From assembly GCF_003430825.1 (NCBI RefSeq), contig NZ_CP024047.1:1488001-1552000 (forward strand): 64,000 nucleotides of DNA. Reading direction: 5' to 3'. This DNA comes from Natrarchaeobaculum sulfurireducens. Its GTDB lineage: Archaea > Halobacteriota > Halobacteria > Halobacteriales > Natrialbaceae. This document shows positions 46,615-55,812 of this stretch, one piece after another. The notes below the pieces were generated by a model, which was not told where the DNA came from, made no database searches, and saw nothing but the letters and a program-made list of their open reading frames with translations. The position numbers and the translations under genes were made by a program. Within the stretch, counting starts at the first letter, position 1; each line of letters opens with the position of its first letter.

Positions 46615-47481
46615 CTACTCGGGTCGCGAGTAGTCCGGATCGGCGATCAGCGCCGACATCGGTCCGGGGTCGCCAGGCGTGAGGTTGTACGCCGAGAAGT
46701 CCTCGAGTCCGGCCTCGCGGAGCAGTTCTTCGTCGTAGATGGCGTTGCCGGTGAACTCGGCAGGGTCGCGACTGAGGATCTCGAGGACGGTATCGGAGAC
46801 GATGTCGGTCGTCCGCCAGTCGTCTTCGGTTCCGAGCCCGAAGTGACGCGTCGCGCGGGTGTCGATCGCGGTCACGGGCCAGAAGGTGTTACAGCCGACG
46901 TCGTGGTTTCCGAGTTCCTCGGCCAGCGAGAGCGTAATGAACGACATGCCGAGTTTCGACCAGGTATACGGGCCGCTGCCGGGACTGCGGTCGATCTCGA
47001 TCGGCGGGGCGTTCGTCAGTACCCACGCGTCCTCGTCGACGGTTTTGAGGTGGTCGGCGAACGCCCGGCAGGTGAGGTAGGTCCCTCGGACGTTGACGTC
47101 GGTCAACAGGTCGAACCGGTTCGGTGGAAGGTCCTCGGTCGGGAGCAACTGGATCGCACTCGCGTTGTTGATGACGATGTTCACCTCCCCGAAACGGTCG
47201 ATCGCCTGCTCGGCGGCGTCGGTGACGCTTTCTTCGTCACGAACGTTCAGCTTGATCGCGAGCGCCTCTGCGCCACGGTCTTCGACTTCGCGTGCAGTCT
47301 GTTCGATCGATCCCTCGAGGTCCCGTTCATCGCCGTACTCGTCTTCTTCGCTCGTCTTGCCTGTCGAGACGACGTTACAGCCCTGCTCGGCGAGCGCGAG
47401 CGCGATCGCCTTGCCGATGCCGCGTGTCGTCCCGGTGATGAACGCCGTACTTCCCGACAGATCGGGTTTCGCCAGAGACAT
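46615..47481 (-). CDS. Short-chain dehydrogenase/reductase (HSDL2-like)
   Basis: This 288-residue SDR has the cofactor loop TGTTRGIGKAIA, NNAS and the active-site YTWSK. In HSDL2-like relatives a catalytic Ser precedes this (LSPP); here the aligned position reads NAPP, so the Ser seems replaced by Ala. ELLTDVNVRGTYL and the C-terminal DPDYSRPE are family-like. The lost Ser may mean altered or weak activity. Substrate unknown. Confidence 0.8.
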   Translation of the reverse strand: MSLAKPDLSGSTAFITGTTRGIGKAIALALAEQGCNVVSTGKTSEEDEYGDERDLEGSIEQTAREVEDRGAEALAIKLNVRDEESVTDAAEQAIDRFGEVNIVINNASAIQLLPTEDLPPNRFDLLTDVNVRGTYLTCRAFADHLKTVDEDAWVLTNAPPIEIDRSPGSGPYTWSKLGMSFITLSLAEELGNHDVGCNTFWPVTAIDTRATRHFGLGTEDDWRTTDIVSDTVLEILSRDPAEFTGNAIYDEELLREAGLEDFSAYNLTPGDPGPMSALIADPDYSRPE

Positions 47482-47601
47482 GACACGATGGTTTCGGCGC
47501 CACCACCATAGTAACAGTTGAAACTGGAGTTCCTGTAGAACCGATTTATCCTGCGGTCGGCGACCTCAACCCTTTTAGTACCGCTGGCCTTTGACCCGAA
47601 T

Positions 47602-48615
47602 ATGAGCGAAGACGAGGGCACGACTCCCACCGCCCAGGGTGTCCCGTCCGAGGCGGACGCCGCCACCGGGGCGGCCAACGAGGACGATGCAGGAATCGAC
47701 GACGAGGAAACGACCGCAAACGAGTCACCGGAACGCGACGTGGCCGACGCCCCAACTGACGGCGAGCGGACGTCGCCAACCGAGATGGCAGGCCCCGAGA
47801 CGACCGACGACGTCGAGACCGTCCTCGAGCGCGTCGCCGAACACGACGACGAACTTGCCTCACAGGTCTCTGCAATCGTCGAACAGGCTCGCGACCTCGC
47901 CGACACCGTCGATCATCAGCGCGATGAACTCGAGGACCTCGGCGAGCGCGTCGACGCCCAGGGTGAGACGATCGCGGACCTCCAGACAAGCCTCGAGACA
48001 GCCGAGGAGCAACTCGAAACCCGCGAAGCCGAACTCGAGGAGTTGAAACAACGACTCAAGCGCAAACAGGCGGACTTCCAAAACTACAAAAAGCGGGCGA
48101 AAAAGCGCCAGAAACAGATCAAAGACCGGGCGACCGAAGACCTCGTCGAACGGTTACTCGGCGTCCGCGACAACCTGAAACGCGCCCTCGGGGAAGAAAG
48201 CGGCGACGCCGACGCACTTCGAGACGGCGTCGAAATGACGCTACGGGAGTTCGACCGCGTGCTCGAAGACGAGAACGTCTCGGAAGTCGACCCCGAGCCG
48301 GGAAGCGAGGTCGACCCCCAGCGCCACGAAGTCATGATGCGCATGGACAGCGCCCAGCCCGAGGGGACGATCGCCGACGTCTACACGCCCGGCTACGAGA
48401 TGGGCGACAAAGTCATCCAGGCCGCCCAGGTGACGGTCTCGAACGGCACCCTCGTCGACGACACCGAATCGGAGACCGAGGCTGAACGCGACGACGAAGG
48501 CGCTGCTAGCGACTCGAGCGAGCCGACCGAGATGGACGACGAGTCGGTCGACGACACCGTCGATGCCGATACCGAAGCGCCCGAAGACGACGAGGACGCT
48601 GACAGCGAGACCTGA
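47602..48615 (+). CDS. grpE: GrpE nucleotide exchange factor, long acidic form
   Basis: This 337-residue GrpE releases ADP from DnaK. The core (about 150-280) has the coiled coil ELEELKQRLKRKQADFQNYKKR and the beta domain DPQRHEVMMRMDSAQPEGTIADVYTPGYEMGDKVIQAAQV. It is longer than usual (about 200): the N-terminal about 85 and C-terminal about 55 residues are acidic, low-complexity tails, likely for solubility in high salt. dnaK follows after 483 bases on the same strand. Confidence 0.92.
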   Translation: MSEDEGTTPTAQGVPSEADAATGAANEDDAGIDDEETTANESPERDVADAPTDGERTSPTEMAGPETTDDVETVLERVAEHDDELASQVSAIVEQARDLADTVDHQRDELEDLGERVDAQGETIADLQTSLETAEEQLETREAELEELKQRLKRKQADFQNYKKRAKKRQKQIKDRATEDLVERLLGVRDNLKRALGEESGDADALRDGVEMTLREFDRVLEDENVSEVDPEPGSEVDPQRHEVMMRMDSAQPEGTIADVYTPGYEMGDKVIQAAQVTVSNGTLVDDTESETEAERDDEGAASDSSEPTEMDDESVDDTVDADTEAPEDDEDADSET

Positions 48616-49063
48616 GTGGCGTAAAGCGACACCCACTCGATCGTGCAGAATAGTTTGCTAACCGACTGTTATCCGGTGGTGCTGAGCAGTTGGCAGCCGA
48701 CGACGGCCTGATGGTGCTGATCAACACTGTCGTTGCGCTGAGACCGTTTAGGACTGCTGACCAGCGAGTCGTCATCGTTCGTCCGGCTATCGTGACCTGG
48801 TTTCGTTCTGGTCGCTATAGTTGCCCCTATAGTAACCACTGCACGTTAGTGCACACCTGCTCGTCAGACGGATCGGCGGTCAGTGTGGGAATCGTTGCAG
48901 TTGGTATACTGTCTGACAGAAGTCCATGACGAGAATTCCTCAGACAGGAGCAGCGAACGCTCACACTCGTTCCGTCGGGCAGTACACGATACCACCATGC
49001 TCCGGTTGGACACCGGTGAATTCTCCCGGAGACGTTTAATTCGGCCGCTCGAGCGGGCTAGTA
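48616..49063. other. Intergenic region upstream of dnaK
   Basis: No gene is supported between grpE and dnaK. A small palindromic element tgcac-gtta-gtgca lies near 48840-48855. The region just before dnaK contains a direct repeat acgtttaa at 49032-49039 and 49064-49071. Confidence 0.5.
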
Positions 49064-49072
49064 ACGTTTAAA
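49064..49072 (+). promoter_or_regulatory. dnaK core promoter: TATA-like element with a repeated octamer
   Basis: tttaaa at 49067-49072 lies 27-32 bases before the dnaK ATG at 49099. The octamer acgtttaa containing it recurs exactly 32 bases upstream (49032-49039), which could be a second promoter element or a heat-shock control site (inference). Confidence 0.55.
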
Positions 49073-49098
49073 CCAAAGTGCGCACAACACCCCCCATA

Positions 49099-51030
49099 AT
49101 GGCGAGCAACAAGATTCTCGGTATCGACCTCGGGACGACGAACAGCGCGTTCGCAGTGATGGAAGGAGGCGATCCGGAGATCATCGTCAACGCCGAAGGC
49201 GACCGGACGACCCCCTCCGTCGTCGCGTTCACGGACGACGACGAACGGCTCGTCGGCAAACCCGCGAAAAATCAGGCGATCCAGAACCCCGAAAAGACGA
49301 TCGCCTCGATCAAACGCCACATCGGCGACGACGACTATGCCGTCGACATCGAGGGCAAAGAGTATACGCCACAGGAGATTTCGGCGATGACACTCCAGAA
49401 GATCAAACGCGACGCCGAAGACTACCTCGGCGAAGAGGTCGAACGCGCCGTCATCACGGTCCCGGCATACTTCTCGGACCGTCAACGGCAGGCAACCAAG
49501 GACGCCGGCGAGATCGCCGGGTTCACCGTCGAGCGGATCATCAACGAGCCGACGGCCGCCTCGATGGCTTATGGCCTCGACGAGGACGCCGACCAGACCG
49601 TGCTCGTCTACGACCTCGGTGGTGGTACGTTCGACGTCTCGATTCTCGACCTCGGCGGCGGCGTCTACGAGGTCGTCGCGACCAACGGTGACAACGATCT
49701 CGGTGGCGACGACTGGGACCACGCGATCATCGACTACCTCGCCGAGGAGTTCGAAGACGACCACGGCATCGACCTCCGCGAGGACCGCCAGGCCCTCCAA
49801 CGGCTCAAAGACGCCGCCGAAGAGGCCAAAATCGAACTCTCGAGTCGGAAAGAGACGGAGATCAACCTGCCGTTCATTACGGCGACCGACGACGGCCCGA
49901 TCCACCTCGAGAAGTCGCTCACGCGTGCGAAGTTCGAGTCGCTGACCCAGGATCTCATCGACCGCACGGTCGAGCCAACCGAGCAGGCGCTCGAGGACGC
50001 AGGGTACGCTAAAGACGAGATCGACGAGGTGATCCTCGTCGGTGGTTCGACCCGGATGCCCCAGGTCACAGAGAAGGTCGAAGAACTTACGGACAAGCCA
50101 CCGCAGAAGAACGTCAACCCCGACGAGGCGGTCGCGCTGGGTGCGGCGATCCAAGGCGGCGTGCTTTCCGGCGAGGTCGACGACATCGTCCTGCTCGACG
50201 TCACGCCGCTATCCCTCGGTATCGAGGTCAAAGGCGGCCTCTTCGAGCGACTCATCGAGAAGAACACGACCATCCCGACCGAGGAGTCAAAGATCTTCAC
50301 CACCGCCGTGGACAACCAGACCTCGGTTCAGGTACGTGTCTTCCAGGGTGAACGCGAGATCGCCGCCGAGAACGAACTGCTCGGCGAGTTCCACCTCACC
50401 GGCATCCCGCCGGCCCCGGCCGGGACTCCCCAGATCGAAGTGATGTTCTCGATCGACGAGAACGGTATCGTCAACGTCAGCGCCGAGGACAAAGGCACCG
50501 GCGAGTCCGAAGAGATCACCATCGAAGGCGGCGCTGGCCTTTCCGACGACGAGATCGACCGCCTCCAACAGGAAGCCGAAGCACACGCCGAAGAGGACCA
50601 ACAGCGACGCGAGCGCATCGAGGCACGGAACACGGCAGAGGCGACGATCCAGCGCGCCGAAACCCTCCTCGAGGAAAACGACGAGCAGGTCGACGACGAC
50701 CTTCGCACCGACATCGAGGCCGCCATCGACGACCTCGAGGAGACGATCGACGATGGCGACGCCGAAGCCGAAGACATCGAGGCCGCAACCGAGGAGCTAA
50801 GCACCCAACTGCAGGAGATCGGCAAGCAGATGTATCAACAAGCCGGTGCAGCCGGCGCCGAGGGTGGCGCTGGCGGCGCAGCCGGTGCCGGCCCCGGTGG
50901 GATGGGCGGCATGGGCGGTATGGGCGACGCCGGTCCCGGCCCGAACGCCGGCCCAGGCGGCGCTGACAGTGACGACGAGGAGTTCGTCGACGCCGACTTC
51001 GAAGAGGTCGACGACGAAGAGGAGAACTGA
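49099..51030 (+). CDS. dnaK: Hsp70 chaperone DnaK
   Basis: This 643-residue Hsp70 has the nucleotide-binding domain ([56 protein letters not shown]), substrate-binding domain ([13 protein letters not shown]), helical lid, and a Gly-rich C-terminal stretch with [10 protein letters not shown], ending EEVDDEEEN. It folds proteins with GrpE and DnaJ. No dnaJ is downstream; instead a dispersed repeat begins at the stop codon, followed by decayed sequence. The start at 49099 fits the TATA box and begins [12 protein letters not shown]. Confidence 0.96.
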   Translation: MASNKILGIDLGTTNSAFAVMEGGDPEIIVNAEGDRTTPSVVAFTDDDERLVGKPAKNQAIQNPEKTIASIKRHIGDDDYAVDIEGKEYTPQEISAMTLQKIKRDAEDYLGEEVERAVITVPAYFSDRQRQATKDAGEIAGFTVERIINEPTAASMAYGLDEDADQTVLVYDLGGGTFDVSILDLGGGVYEVVATNGDNDLGGDDWDHAIIDYLAEEFEDDHGIDLREDRQALQRLKDAAEEAKIELSSRKETEINLPFITATDDGPIHLEKSLTRAKFESLTQDLIDRTVEPTEQALEDAGYAKDEIDEVILVGGSTRMPQVTEKVEELTDKPPQKNVNPDEAVALGAAIQGGVLSGEVDDIVLLDVTPLSLGIEVKGGLFERLIEKNTTIPTEESKIFTTAVDNQTSVQVRVFQGEREIAAENELLGEFHLTGIPPAPAGTPQIEVMFSIDENGIVNVSAEDKGTGESEEITIEGGAGLSDDEIDRLQQEAEAHAEEDQQRRERIEARNTAEATIQRAETLLEENDEQVDDDLRTDIEAAIDDLEETIDDGDAEAEDIEAATEELSTQLQEIGKQMYQQAGAAGAEGGAGGAAGAGPGGMGGMGGMGDAGPGPNAGPGGADSDDEEFVDADFEEVDDEEEN

Positions 51031-51117
51031 GACGGACTGCTATAAGAGGGGCTCAGCGCAACCGTCGTCCGGGTTGCGATTGCGTCGGTACCGACGTACA
51101 GCAGACTGTCTGAGCTG
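51028..51117 (+). repeat. Dispersed repeat, copy B (starts at the dnaK stop)
   Basis: Copy B begins with the dnaK TGA and aligns with copy A at 39737. Its central hairpin is perfect: CGCAACC (51058-51064) with GGTTGCG (51072-51078). Both copies start in a stop codon and read in the same orientation relative to the gene before them. Confidence 0.7.
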
Positions 51118-51209
51118 ATCCGAAGGCGTATTTTCTCTCGAGGTATTCGGATTGTGCGCAAGCGACGGCTCGAGGAACCTGTTGAATCGACCCAGAGCGT
51201 ATGAAACCA

Positions 51210-51367
51210 GGGTGGGGGCGGGGGCCCACCCCGGCCGAGAGACATGAGCTAACTCGAAGCGGGGGCGAGTCCACTTCCGAGCGATCCGGGCATGAACGCA
51301 CGCAATCGGCTGGTCAGCACCGTGCGGTCGGGCCGACCGCGTACCCGGCGGGGCGTTGCATCCCCGC
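51210..51367. other. Cluster of strong GC hairpins; candidate structured RNA or terminator region
   Basis: Within 51118-51466 no gene is supported. Three perfect inverted repeats occur in a row: gggtggg/cccaccc (51210-51216, 51225-51231), gcggtcg-ggc-cgaccgc (51324-51340) and gcgggg/ccccgc (51348-51353, 51362-51367). No known RNA family motif (RNase P, SRP) is recognised. Chance in GC-rich DNA cannot be excluded. Confidence 0.3.
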
Positions 51368-51466
51368 AGCTCGGACGACGCGTCAGCAACCCTTTGTTAT
51401 GGAGCGGATTGATCGACCGTAGTCACCACAAATCACAGTCAGGGCCGTGCTACGCATTGATAGCAG

Positions 51467-51912
51467 GTGACTACGACCGCGAGCGTATCACAACAGCAGA
51501 CTTGTACGATTTACGTATCGTTCGCGCTCGAGCGTGATCCCCACGCCTGCAATAACAAGTATTTGATGACCGGCCTCGCGGACGCACACGATCTCGTCGA
51601 TCGGGCGAGCCGGAGCGGAGGGACGTTGCTGTTCGGCCACCAGCGCCACCTCCAGACCGCTTTCCAGTGATCCCGCGGCCGATTCGCCGACCATGCGCCG
51701 ATCTGAGTGCCCGCGTCGATGACCCAGGGCTGGACCGACGACGCGAGAGGAACGTGGTGACTTGAGCCCGAACTCTCCGATGGCGGCTTCCTCTACGACA
51801 CCGGGAACCACGGTTTCGACGGGCTGCTCGAGCGACCGGCGATCGTGGCTCCCACGGTGGCGACAGACGACCCCGGCTGTCGAATTCAGTCGGAGCGTAC
51901 AGCCGTCCGATA
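51467..51912 (+). pseudogene. Gfo/Idh/MocA-family oxidoreductase remnant with three in-frame TGA codons
   Basis: One reading frame encodes YLMTGLADAHDLVDRA, GGTLLFGHQRHLQTAF, PASMTQGWTDDARGTW and LEPELSDGGFLYDTGNHGFD, matching the middle of Gfo/Idh/MocA dehydrogenases (end of the Rossmann domain, then the WR-x-(D/E)P...GGG-x-L-x-D-x-G-x-H region). The frame is kept but broken by TGA at 51668-51670, 51704-51706 and 51758-51760. At the third, homologues have Arg (WRLEP), so CGA-to-TGA transitions explain it; the others fit too. The Rossmann start and the C-terminus are missing, so this is a decayed fragment. Confidence 0.7.
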
Positions 51913-52073
51913 GCCCGTTCCTGTCGGGCGGTTACGTGGTCCTTACCGAAGTACTGATGTCGGTAGACGGTGTGTTGGATTCTCCGAACTGGGTCGGACC
52001 GTGAGATCCGGTCAGCGACCGGTAATACCGCCGTATGGCGGCGTCACTTTCGGTTACAAGCCGGATAACTACA

Positions 52074-52313
52074 ATGGCTACTCTCTATCGGACGGGTATG
52101 ATCACCTGCGCCAACTGCGACACCCCGCAGTTCCTGCAGATCACACAGAGCCGCGTCTACTTCGAAGACGGTGAGATGATCAACGAGATCTCGGAGACGT
52201 ACGAGTGTACACTCTGCGGGTCGACCGGTCAGTACGCCTACGACGACGACCGCGACGAGGAGACCGTCACGGGCGACGTGATGCTCACCAAGGAACGGCC
52301 GAAATTCGCCTGA
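52074..52313 (+). CDS. Small zinc beta-ribbon protein, 79 residues
   Basis: A 79-residue protein with MITCANCDTPQF and ECTLCGSTGQYAY: two CxxC knuckles about 35 residues apart, then an acidic segment DDDRDEE. The ATG at 52074 is used; a Met eight codons on (52098) is equally possible. A hairpin ccgcc-gtat-ggcgg (52028-52041) lies upstream. It is convergent with the gvp minus-strand operon. Function unknown. Confidence 0.75.
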   Translation: MATLYRTGMITCANCDTPQFLQITQSRVYFEDGEMINEISETYECTLCGSTGQYAYDDDRDEETVTGDVMLTKERPKFA

Positions 52314-52558
52314 CTGCCCGCCTCCGCCAGGAGGCGACGGATGGTCGGACTCCCCCCCTCTCCCCGAGTCAGGACATGCCCTTTTGTGGCGGCCGCGATA
52401 CGCAATCGCTCCCGTCGTTCGGTTCGGCTTCTGATTACCACCACACCAGCCCCGGTCAACAGCCGGTTCTTCTTGGTCAACACTGCTTTATCCCACCGTT
52501 TACCACCGTAACGACGACTTGTCGGTTACGTGTCCGTGGATCGTGACCGTCCATCCGG

Positions 52559-52849
52559 TCAGTCACTCGATCGTCCGTCGACTGTCATCGACTCGTTTCT
52601 ATCGACGGCTGGATCACGCGGGCCGTGCTGTTGGCGGGTGGTCGCCGAGCGCCGGCGTTCGACGTCCCACTGCTCGAAGAGGCCGTACTCCGTCATCGTC
52701 TCCATCCCGGCGATAGCTGCTGTGAGTTTGATCCCGATAAGTGGGACGTCAGCAACTGAGACGACCACGTCGGCACGAAGCACGGCTCCGTCCCGGAGGA
52801 GGACGTCCAGTACGTCGACGAGTGTTTCCTCGTCCTTTCGCGGTCTCAT
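52559..52849 (-). CDS. gvpM: Gas vesicle protein GvpM
   Basis: A 96-residue GvpA-family protein: ETLVDVLDVLLRDGAVLRADVVVSVADVPLIG and AAIAGMETMTEYGLFEQWD are the GvpM signatures. GvpM is a minor, essential nucleation component. It is the last gene of the leftward gvp operon; its ATG overlaps the gvpL stop (ATGA). The C-terminal about 25 residues after EQWD are extra compared with short homologues. Confidence 0.92.
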   Translation of the reverse strand: MRPRKDEETLVDVLDVLLRDGAVLRADVVVSVADVPLIGIKLTAAIAGMETMTEYGLFEQWDVERRRSATTRQQHGPRDPAVDRNESMTVDGRSSD

Positions 52850-53763
52850 GGCGTTGGCCCCCCTCCATTGTCCGCGTCTCCTAACGCCGGTGCGAACGTA
52901 TACGGCGGCCACGGCCCCGTGAACCTGACTTCGAGGCCGTCAATCGCCGCGACGTCGTCGAGCACCGATCCAATCACGCCCTCGTCGTCTGCGTGAGCCA
53001 GGACCGTAAATCGACAGAGCGCCTCACCATCAGGACCGTGCTCACCGCCACCAGTTACGTCGTCGGCAAGTGCGGCCGACGGTGACCGCTCGAGTGCATG
53101 GACCTCACGGGCGACCTGGTCCAGTCGTGACTCGAGGTCGGCGGCCACCGACTCACGGCGGGCCGCTCGGACGGTGGCGAGACGCTGGTCACGTTTCTTC
53201 TCGAGGAGGTACGCCGTTCCCGACTCGGCGTCGTCGATCTGTGTCTCGAGGTCGCGCAGACGCTCGTCGCGTTCGATCAACGTCTCGTCGTCGACGGGAT
53301 CGATTTCGACGACCTCGATCCGGTACTCCCAGTGGTCGGCCAGTCCCTCGAGGTATCGTTCGATGGTGGCCGATTCTACACGGAGCCACTCGCGGACGGT
53401 CGCGTCGTCGCCCCGAAGGATCGTATCGAACTGGAACGGGATCGGCGTTCCGAAGGCCTCGCCGGCCTCGTCGACGACCGTCTGGTGGTGGACGAGCCAC
53501 CGACGAACCTGCGCGAGGTCGGCCGAGTCGTAGAGCCCGTCGCAGGCGTGGACGACCGCGCCGATCCCGTCTTCGACGACCACCGAAACGGGTTCGCCGT
53601 CGACGCCCGCCGTCTCGAGGGACGCCCCCTCGTCAGCCCGGACGAGACAGTAGAGGTACCTGCCCTCCTCGATCTCGGGCGAGGCGTCCGGGTCGCTCTC
53701 GATCCCGTCGCCAGGGTCGGAGGGCGTCGATCCGGAGGTGTCAGCGGGATCCTCGGAGCTCAC
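52846..53763 (-). CDS. gvpL: Gas vesicle protein GvpL
   Basis: A 305-residue GvpL/GvpF-family protein with GRYLYCLVRADEG near residue 35, VVHACDGLYDSADL, GTPIPFQFDTILRG, a central coiled coil (RDLETQIDDAESGTAYLLEKK) and the end LEVRFTGPWPPYTFAP. GvpL contacts several accessory proteins during early assembly. The N-terminal about 33 residues form an acidic, disordered extension. Its start overlaps gvpK by 4 bases. Confidence 0.92.
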   Translation of the reverse strand: MSSEDPADTSGSTPSDPGDGIESDPDASPEIEEGRYLYCLVRADEGASLETAGVDGEPVSVVVEDGIGAVVHACDGLYDSADLAQVRRWLVHHQTVVDEAGEAFGTPIPFQFDTILRGDDATVREWLRVESATIERYLEGLADHWEYRIEVVEIDPVDDETLIERDERLRDLETQIDDAESGTAYLLEKKRDQRLATVRAARRESVAADLESRLDQVAREVHALERSPSAALADDVTGGGEHGPDGEALCRFTVLAHADDEGVIGSVLDDVAAIDGLEVRFTGPWPPYTFAPALGDADNGGGPTP

Positions 53764-54104
53764 TCGTCTCCACCTCCGAACACGGAGTAGCCAGGTTGGT
53801 GGGTCGCTGTCGGCTCGCCCTGGAGCTGCTGAATGGCGTCGTCGACCAGCCCGTCCAGGTCCCCACGCAGGTTTTCGACGTCGTCTTCGATCCCCTCGTC
53901 GCGTTTGAGCTGGTCGATCTCTGCTTCGATCCGGGCCAGTTGCTCGCCGAGACGGGCGATCTCTTCGTCCGTGAGGTTCCCGGAGTCCATCCGGCGGACC
54001 GCTTCGCGCTCGAGTGCACCCAACAGGAGTTCGACGACGGTGACGACGAGCGTGAGCAGTCCCTGGCGGGCGTCGTCGCCGTCGCCGACGTCGATCGTCG
54101 TCAT
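53760..54104 (-). CDS. gvpK: Gas vesicle protein GvpK
   Basis: A 114-residue GvpK: GLLTLVVTVVELLLGALEREAVRRMDSG and LTDEEIARLGEQLARIEAEIDQLK, the helical signature of the family. Essential for vesicle formation. ATG 54104 overlaps the gvpJ stop (ATGA), and its own stop overlaps the gvpL start. Confidence 0.93.
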   Translation of the reverse strand: MTTIDVGDGDDARQGLLTLVVTVVELLLGALEREAVRRMDSGNLTDEEIARLGEQLARIEAEIDQLKRDEGIEDDVENLRGDLDGLVDDAIQQLQGEPTATHQPGYSVFGGGDE

Positions 54105-54808
54105 TCTTGCCCCCCCTCGGGAACGATCTCCTCGTCGTCGACAGTCTCGTCGCTCTCGTCGTGTTGGTGGCAGAAGCCGTCCTCGTTGGTGGACCGGGAG
54201 CACCGTTCGCCGCTCGCGGTCAGGGCAATACACTGGTCGGGCTCGTCGTCGGAGCCGTCGCTCTCACCGTCTTCGGCACCGACGCCGGGGAACGAGTCGC
54301 CGATCCCGCCTACCTCGGAGTCGTCGAGCAGGTTCATCTCGCCGTCCGTGAGAACGTCCGGATTCGGACGGGCCCCGAGGCGTTCGGTTCCGCGTCTGGT
54401 TCCGCCACCGAGGATGCCGCCGTCGCCCCCAGCTTCGGCTTCCGTCTCGCCGGATTCCGATCCACTTTCGTCCTCGCCATCGCTCCCGTCGTCGGCCTCG
54501 CGCTCGGCAGTCACGTTGACGCCACGGGTCGGATCGATCGCCGGGTTCGGTCGCTCCATCTCCGCGAGCTCGGGATCGCCTGCAGCCTCGGCGACCCGTC
54601 GCATGTCAGTCCCTTCGGGGAACTCGAGGCCGTACTTCGCGGCAGTCTCGAAGGAGGCGATCGCCGCACGGACCTGTACGCCGAGCAGTTGCGTATCGCC
54701 GATGGAGACGGCGATGTCGGCGTTGATGACGATGCCCTTGTCCAGTAGCATTTCGACGACCTCCGCGAGATCGGTCTTCTGACGGCTCGGCTGGAACTCA
54801 TTGACCAC
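54101..54808 (-). CDS. gvpJ: Gas vesicle protein GvpJ with long C-terminal tail and CCCH zinc-like motif
   Basis: This 235-residue protein has a GvpA-type core in the first 80 residues (DLAEVVEMLLDKGIVINADIAVSIG, AAIASFETAAKYGLEFPEGTDM), typical of GvpJ. The rest is unlike the usual roughly 115-residue protein: an acidic Gly/Ser-rich linker (about 95-185) and a terminal motif QCIALTASGERCSR...EDGFCHQHD with spacing C-X9-C-X9-C-X2-H. The same motif begins GvpO of this cluster. The GTG at 54808 is the chosen start because GGAGGTGA precedes it at ideal distance; a GTG at 54817 overlaps that ribosome-binding site. Confidence 0.9.
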   Translation of the reverse strand: MVNEFQPSRQKTDLAEVVEMLLDKGIVINADIAVSIGDTQLLGVQVRAAIASFETAAKYGLEFPEGTDMRRVAEAAGDPELAEMERPNPAIDPTRGVNVTAEREADDGSDGEDESGSESGETEAEAGGDGGILGGGTRRGTERLGARPNPDVLTDGEMNLLDDSEVGGIGDSFPGVGAEDGESDGSDDEPDQCIALTASGERCSRSTNEDGFCHQHDESDETVDDEEIVPEGGQE

Positions 54809-54885
54809 GGACCTCACCTCCTGGGCCCGCCACCGTCCTCAGGGCGTTACGTGACTCGCGTCGTCGTGTCGTCTCTGGGTTGTGC

Positions 54886-55812
54886 TCAGTCATTCTCGGA
54901 CTCCTCGGGGTTGGGCCGCTGGGTTTCCGACCGCTGTTTCTCTCGCTCTCGTTCGAATCGCTGGCCGTAGATTCGTTTCCGACTCGGAGCCGTCGAGAGC
55001 CGCACGTCCTGTGGGACCGTGGTGTGTTTGACGCCGCTGCCGACGGCCGCCCGTTCGGTCGGCATCGTCGACGCAGCCGTCGGATTTCTGGAACTCGCCC
55101 TCGTGTCCGTCCGTCGCATCCGCTCGCGGTTGTACTCGACCAGGCGCTCGAACTTCTCGTGTGTCTCGAGTAAGGCTGTGCGGAAGGCGTCGATCCCTTC
55201 CATCGCCTGCTCCTGGATGAACACCTGGTAGGCCTCCGGATCCTCCTCGGGATCGGGGTTTCCGAGCGCTTCTTTCACCTCGGAGGCGTCCAGGTCCGCC
55301 TCGAGAAGTTCCTCGTCGTCGCCGACCAGCGAGTCGTCGCCGGCGACGTCCGGTACTGCGCCCTCGAGCAGTCCAGCGTCTTCGCCGTCGCCAAGGTCGT
55401 CGACGGCGTCCTCGAGTTCGCGTTTCCCCTCCCACAGTTCGCCCAGTTCGGTCGCGTCCCAGGCCGAGAGCAGATCGATCGCCCGGAACAGCTGGGTGAA
55501 GTCGACGAGGTCGCTCGCACCGGTTTCGTCGTCGGCGATGACGGCTGGAACCTCGCCGACCTCGAGTGCCTCGAGAAGTTCGTCGCCGTTGACGGCGTCG
55601 GGCAGGTCGCCGAAATCGAGCGTCTCGAGCAGGTTCTCGACCGCCGTCGCCACCTGCGTGAGCGTCTCGACGTCACCCAGCACCGTCTCGAGCGTCTCGT
55701 CGTCCAGTTCCTCGATGGACTCGACCCCGCCCAGACAGTCCTCGACGTTCTCGAGACACTCCTCGGCGTCCGTGAGCAACCCCTCGAGATCGTCGGACGT
55801 CGTCTCACTCAT
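54886..55812 (-). CDS. Gas vesicle operon protein in the gvpI position, enlarged (308 residues)
   Basis: By position (between gvpH and gvpJ) this is gvpI, but known GvpI is about half as long and basic. Here residues 1-200 form an acidic helical domain (DLEGLLTDAEECLENVEDCL, FGDLPDAVNGDELLEAL, FTQLFRAIDLLSAWDA), while the last about 100 residues are basic and low-complexity (VRLSTAPSRKRIYGQRFERER). A fusion of an unknown domain to a GvpI-like tail is likely (inference). The ATG overlaps the gvpH end by 8 bases. Confidence 0.7.
   Translation of the reverse strand: MSETTSDDLEGLLTDAEECLENVEDCLGGVESIEELDDETLETVLGDVETLTQVATAVENLLETLDFGDLPDAVNGDELLEALEVGEVPAVIADDETGASDLVDFTQLFRAIDLLSAWDATELGELWEGKRELEDAVDDLGDGEDAGLLEGAVPDVAGDDSLVGDDEELLEADLDASEVKEALGNPDPEEDPEAYQVFIQEQAMEGIDAFRTALLETHEKFERLVEYNRERMRRTDTRASSRNPTAASTMPTERAAVGSGVKHTTVPQDVRLSTAPSRKRIYGQRFEREREKQRSETQRPNPEESEND

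Noticed and set aside
51200..51420. RNase P RNA or SRP RNA
   Set aside because: GC hairpins suggested a known RNA, but the conserved RNase P core (gaggaaagtc-type) and SRP helix 8 motifs are absent.
51668..51760. TGA codons read as selenocysteine in the Gfo/Idh/MocA frame
   Set aside because: Homologues have Arg at the clearest position, the gene lacks both ends, and haloarchaea are not known for selenocysteine use; decay is simpler.
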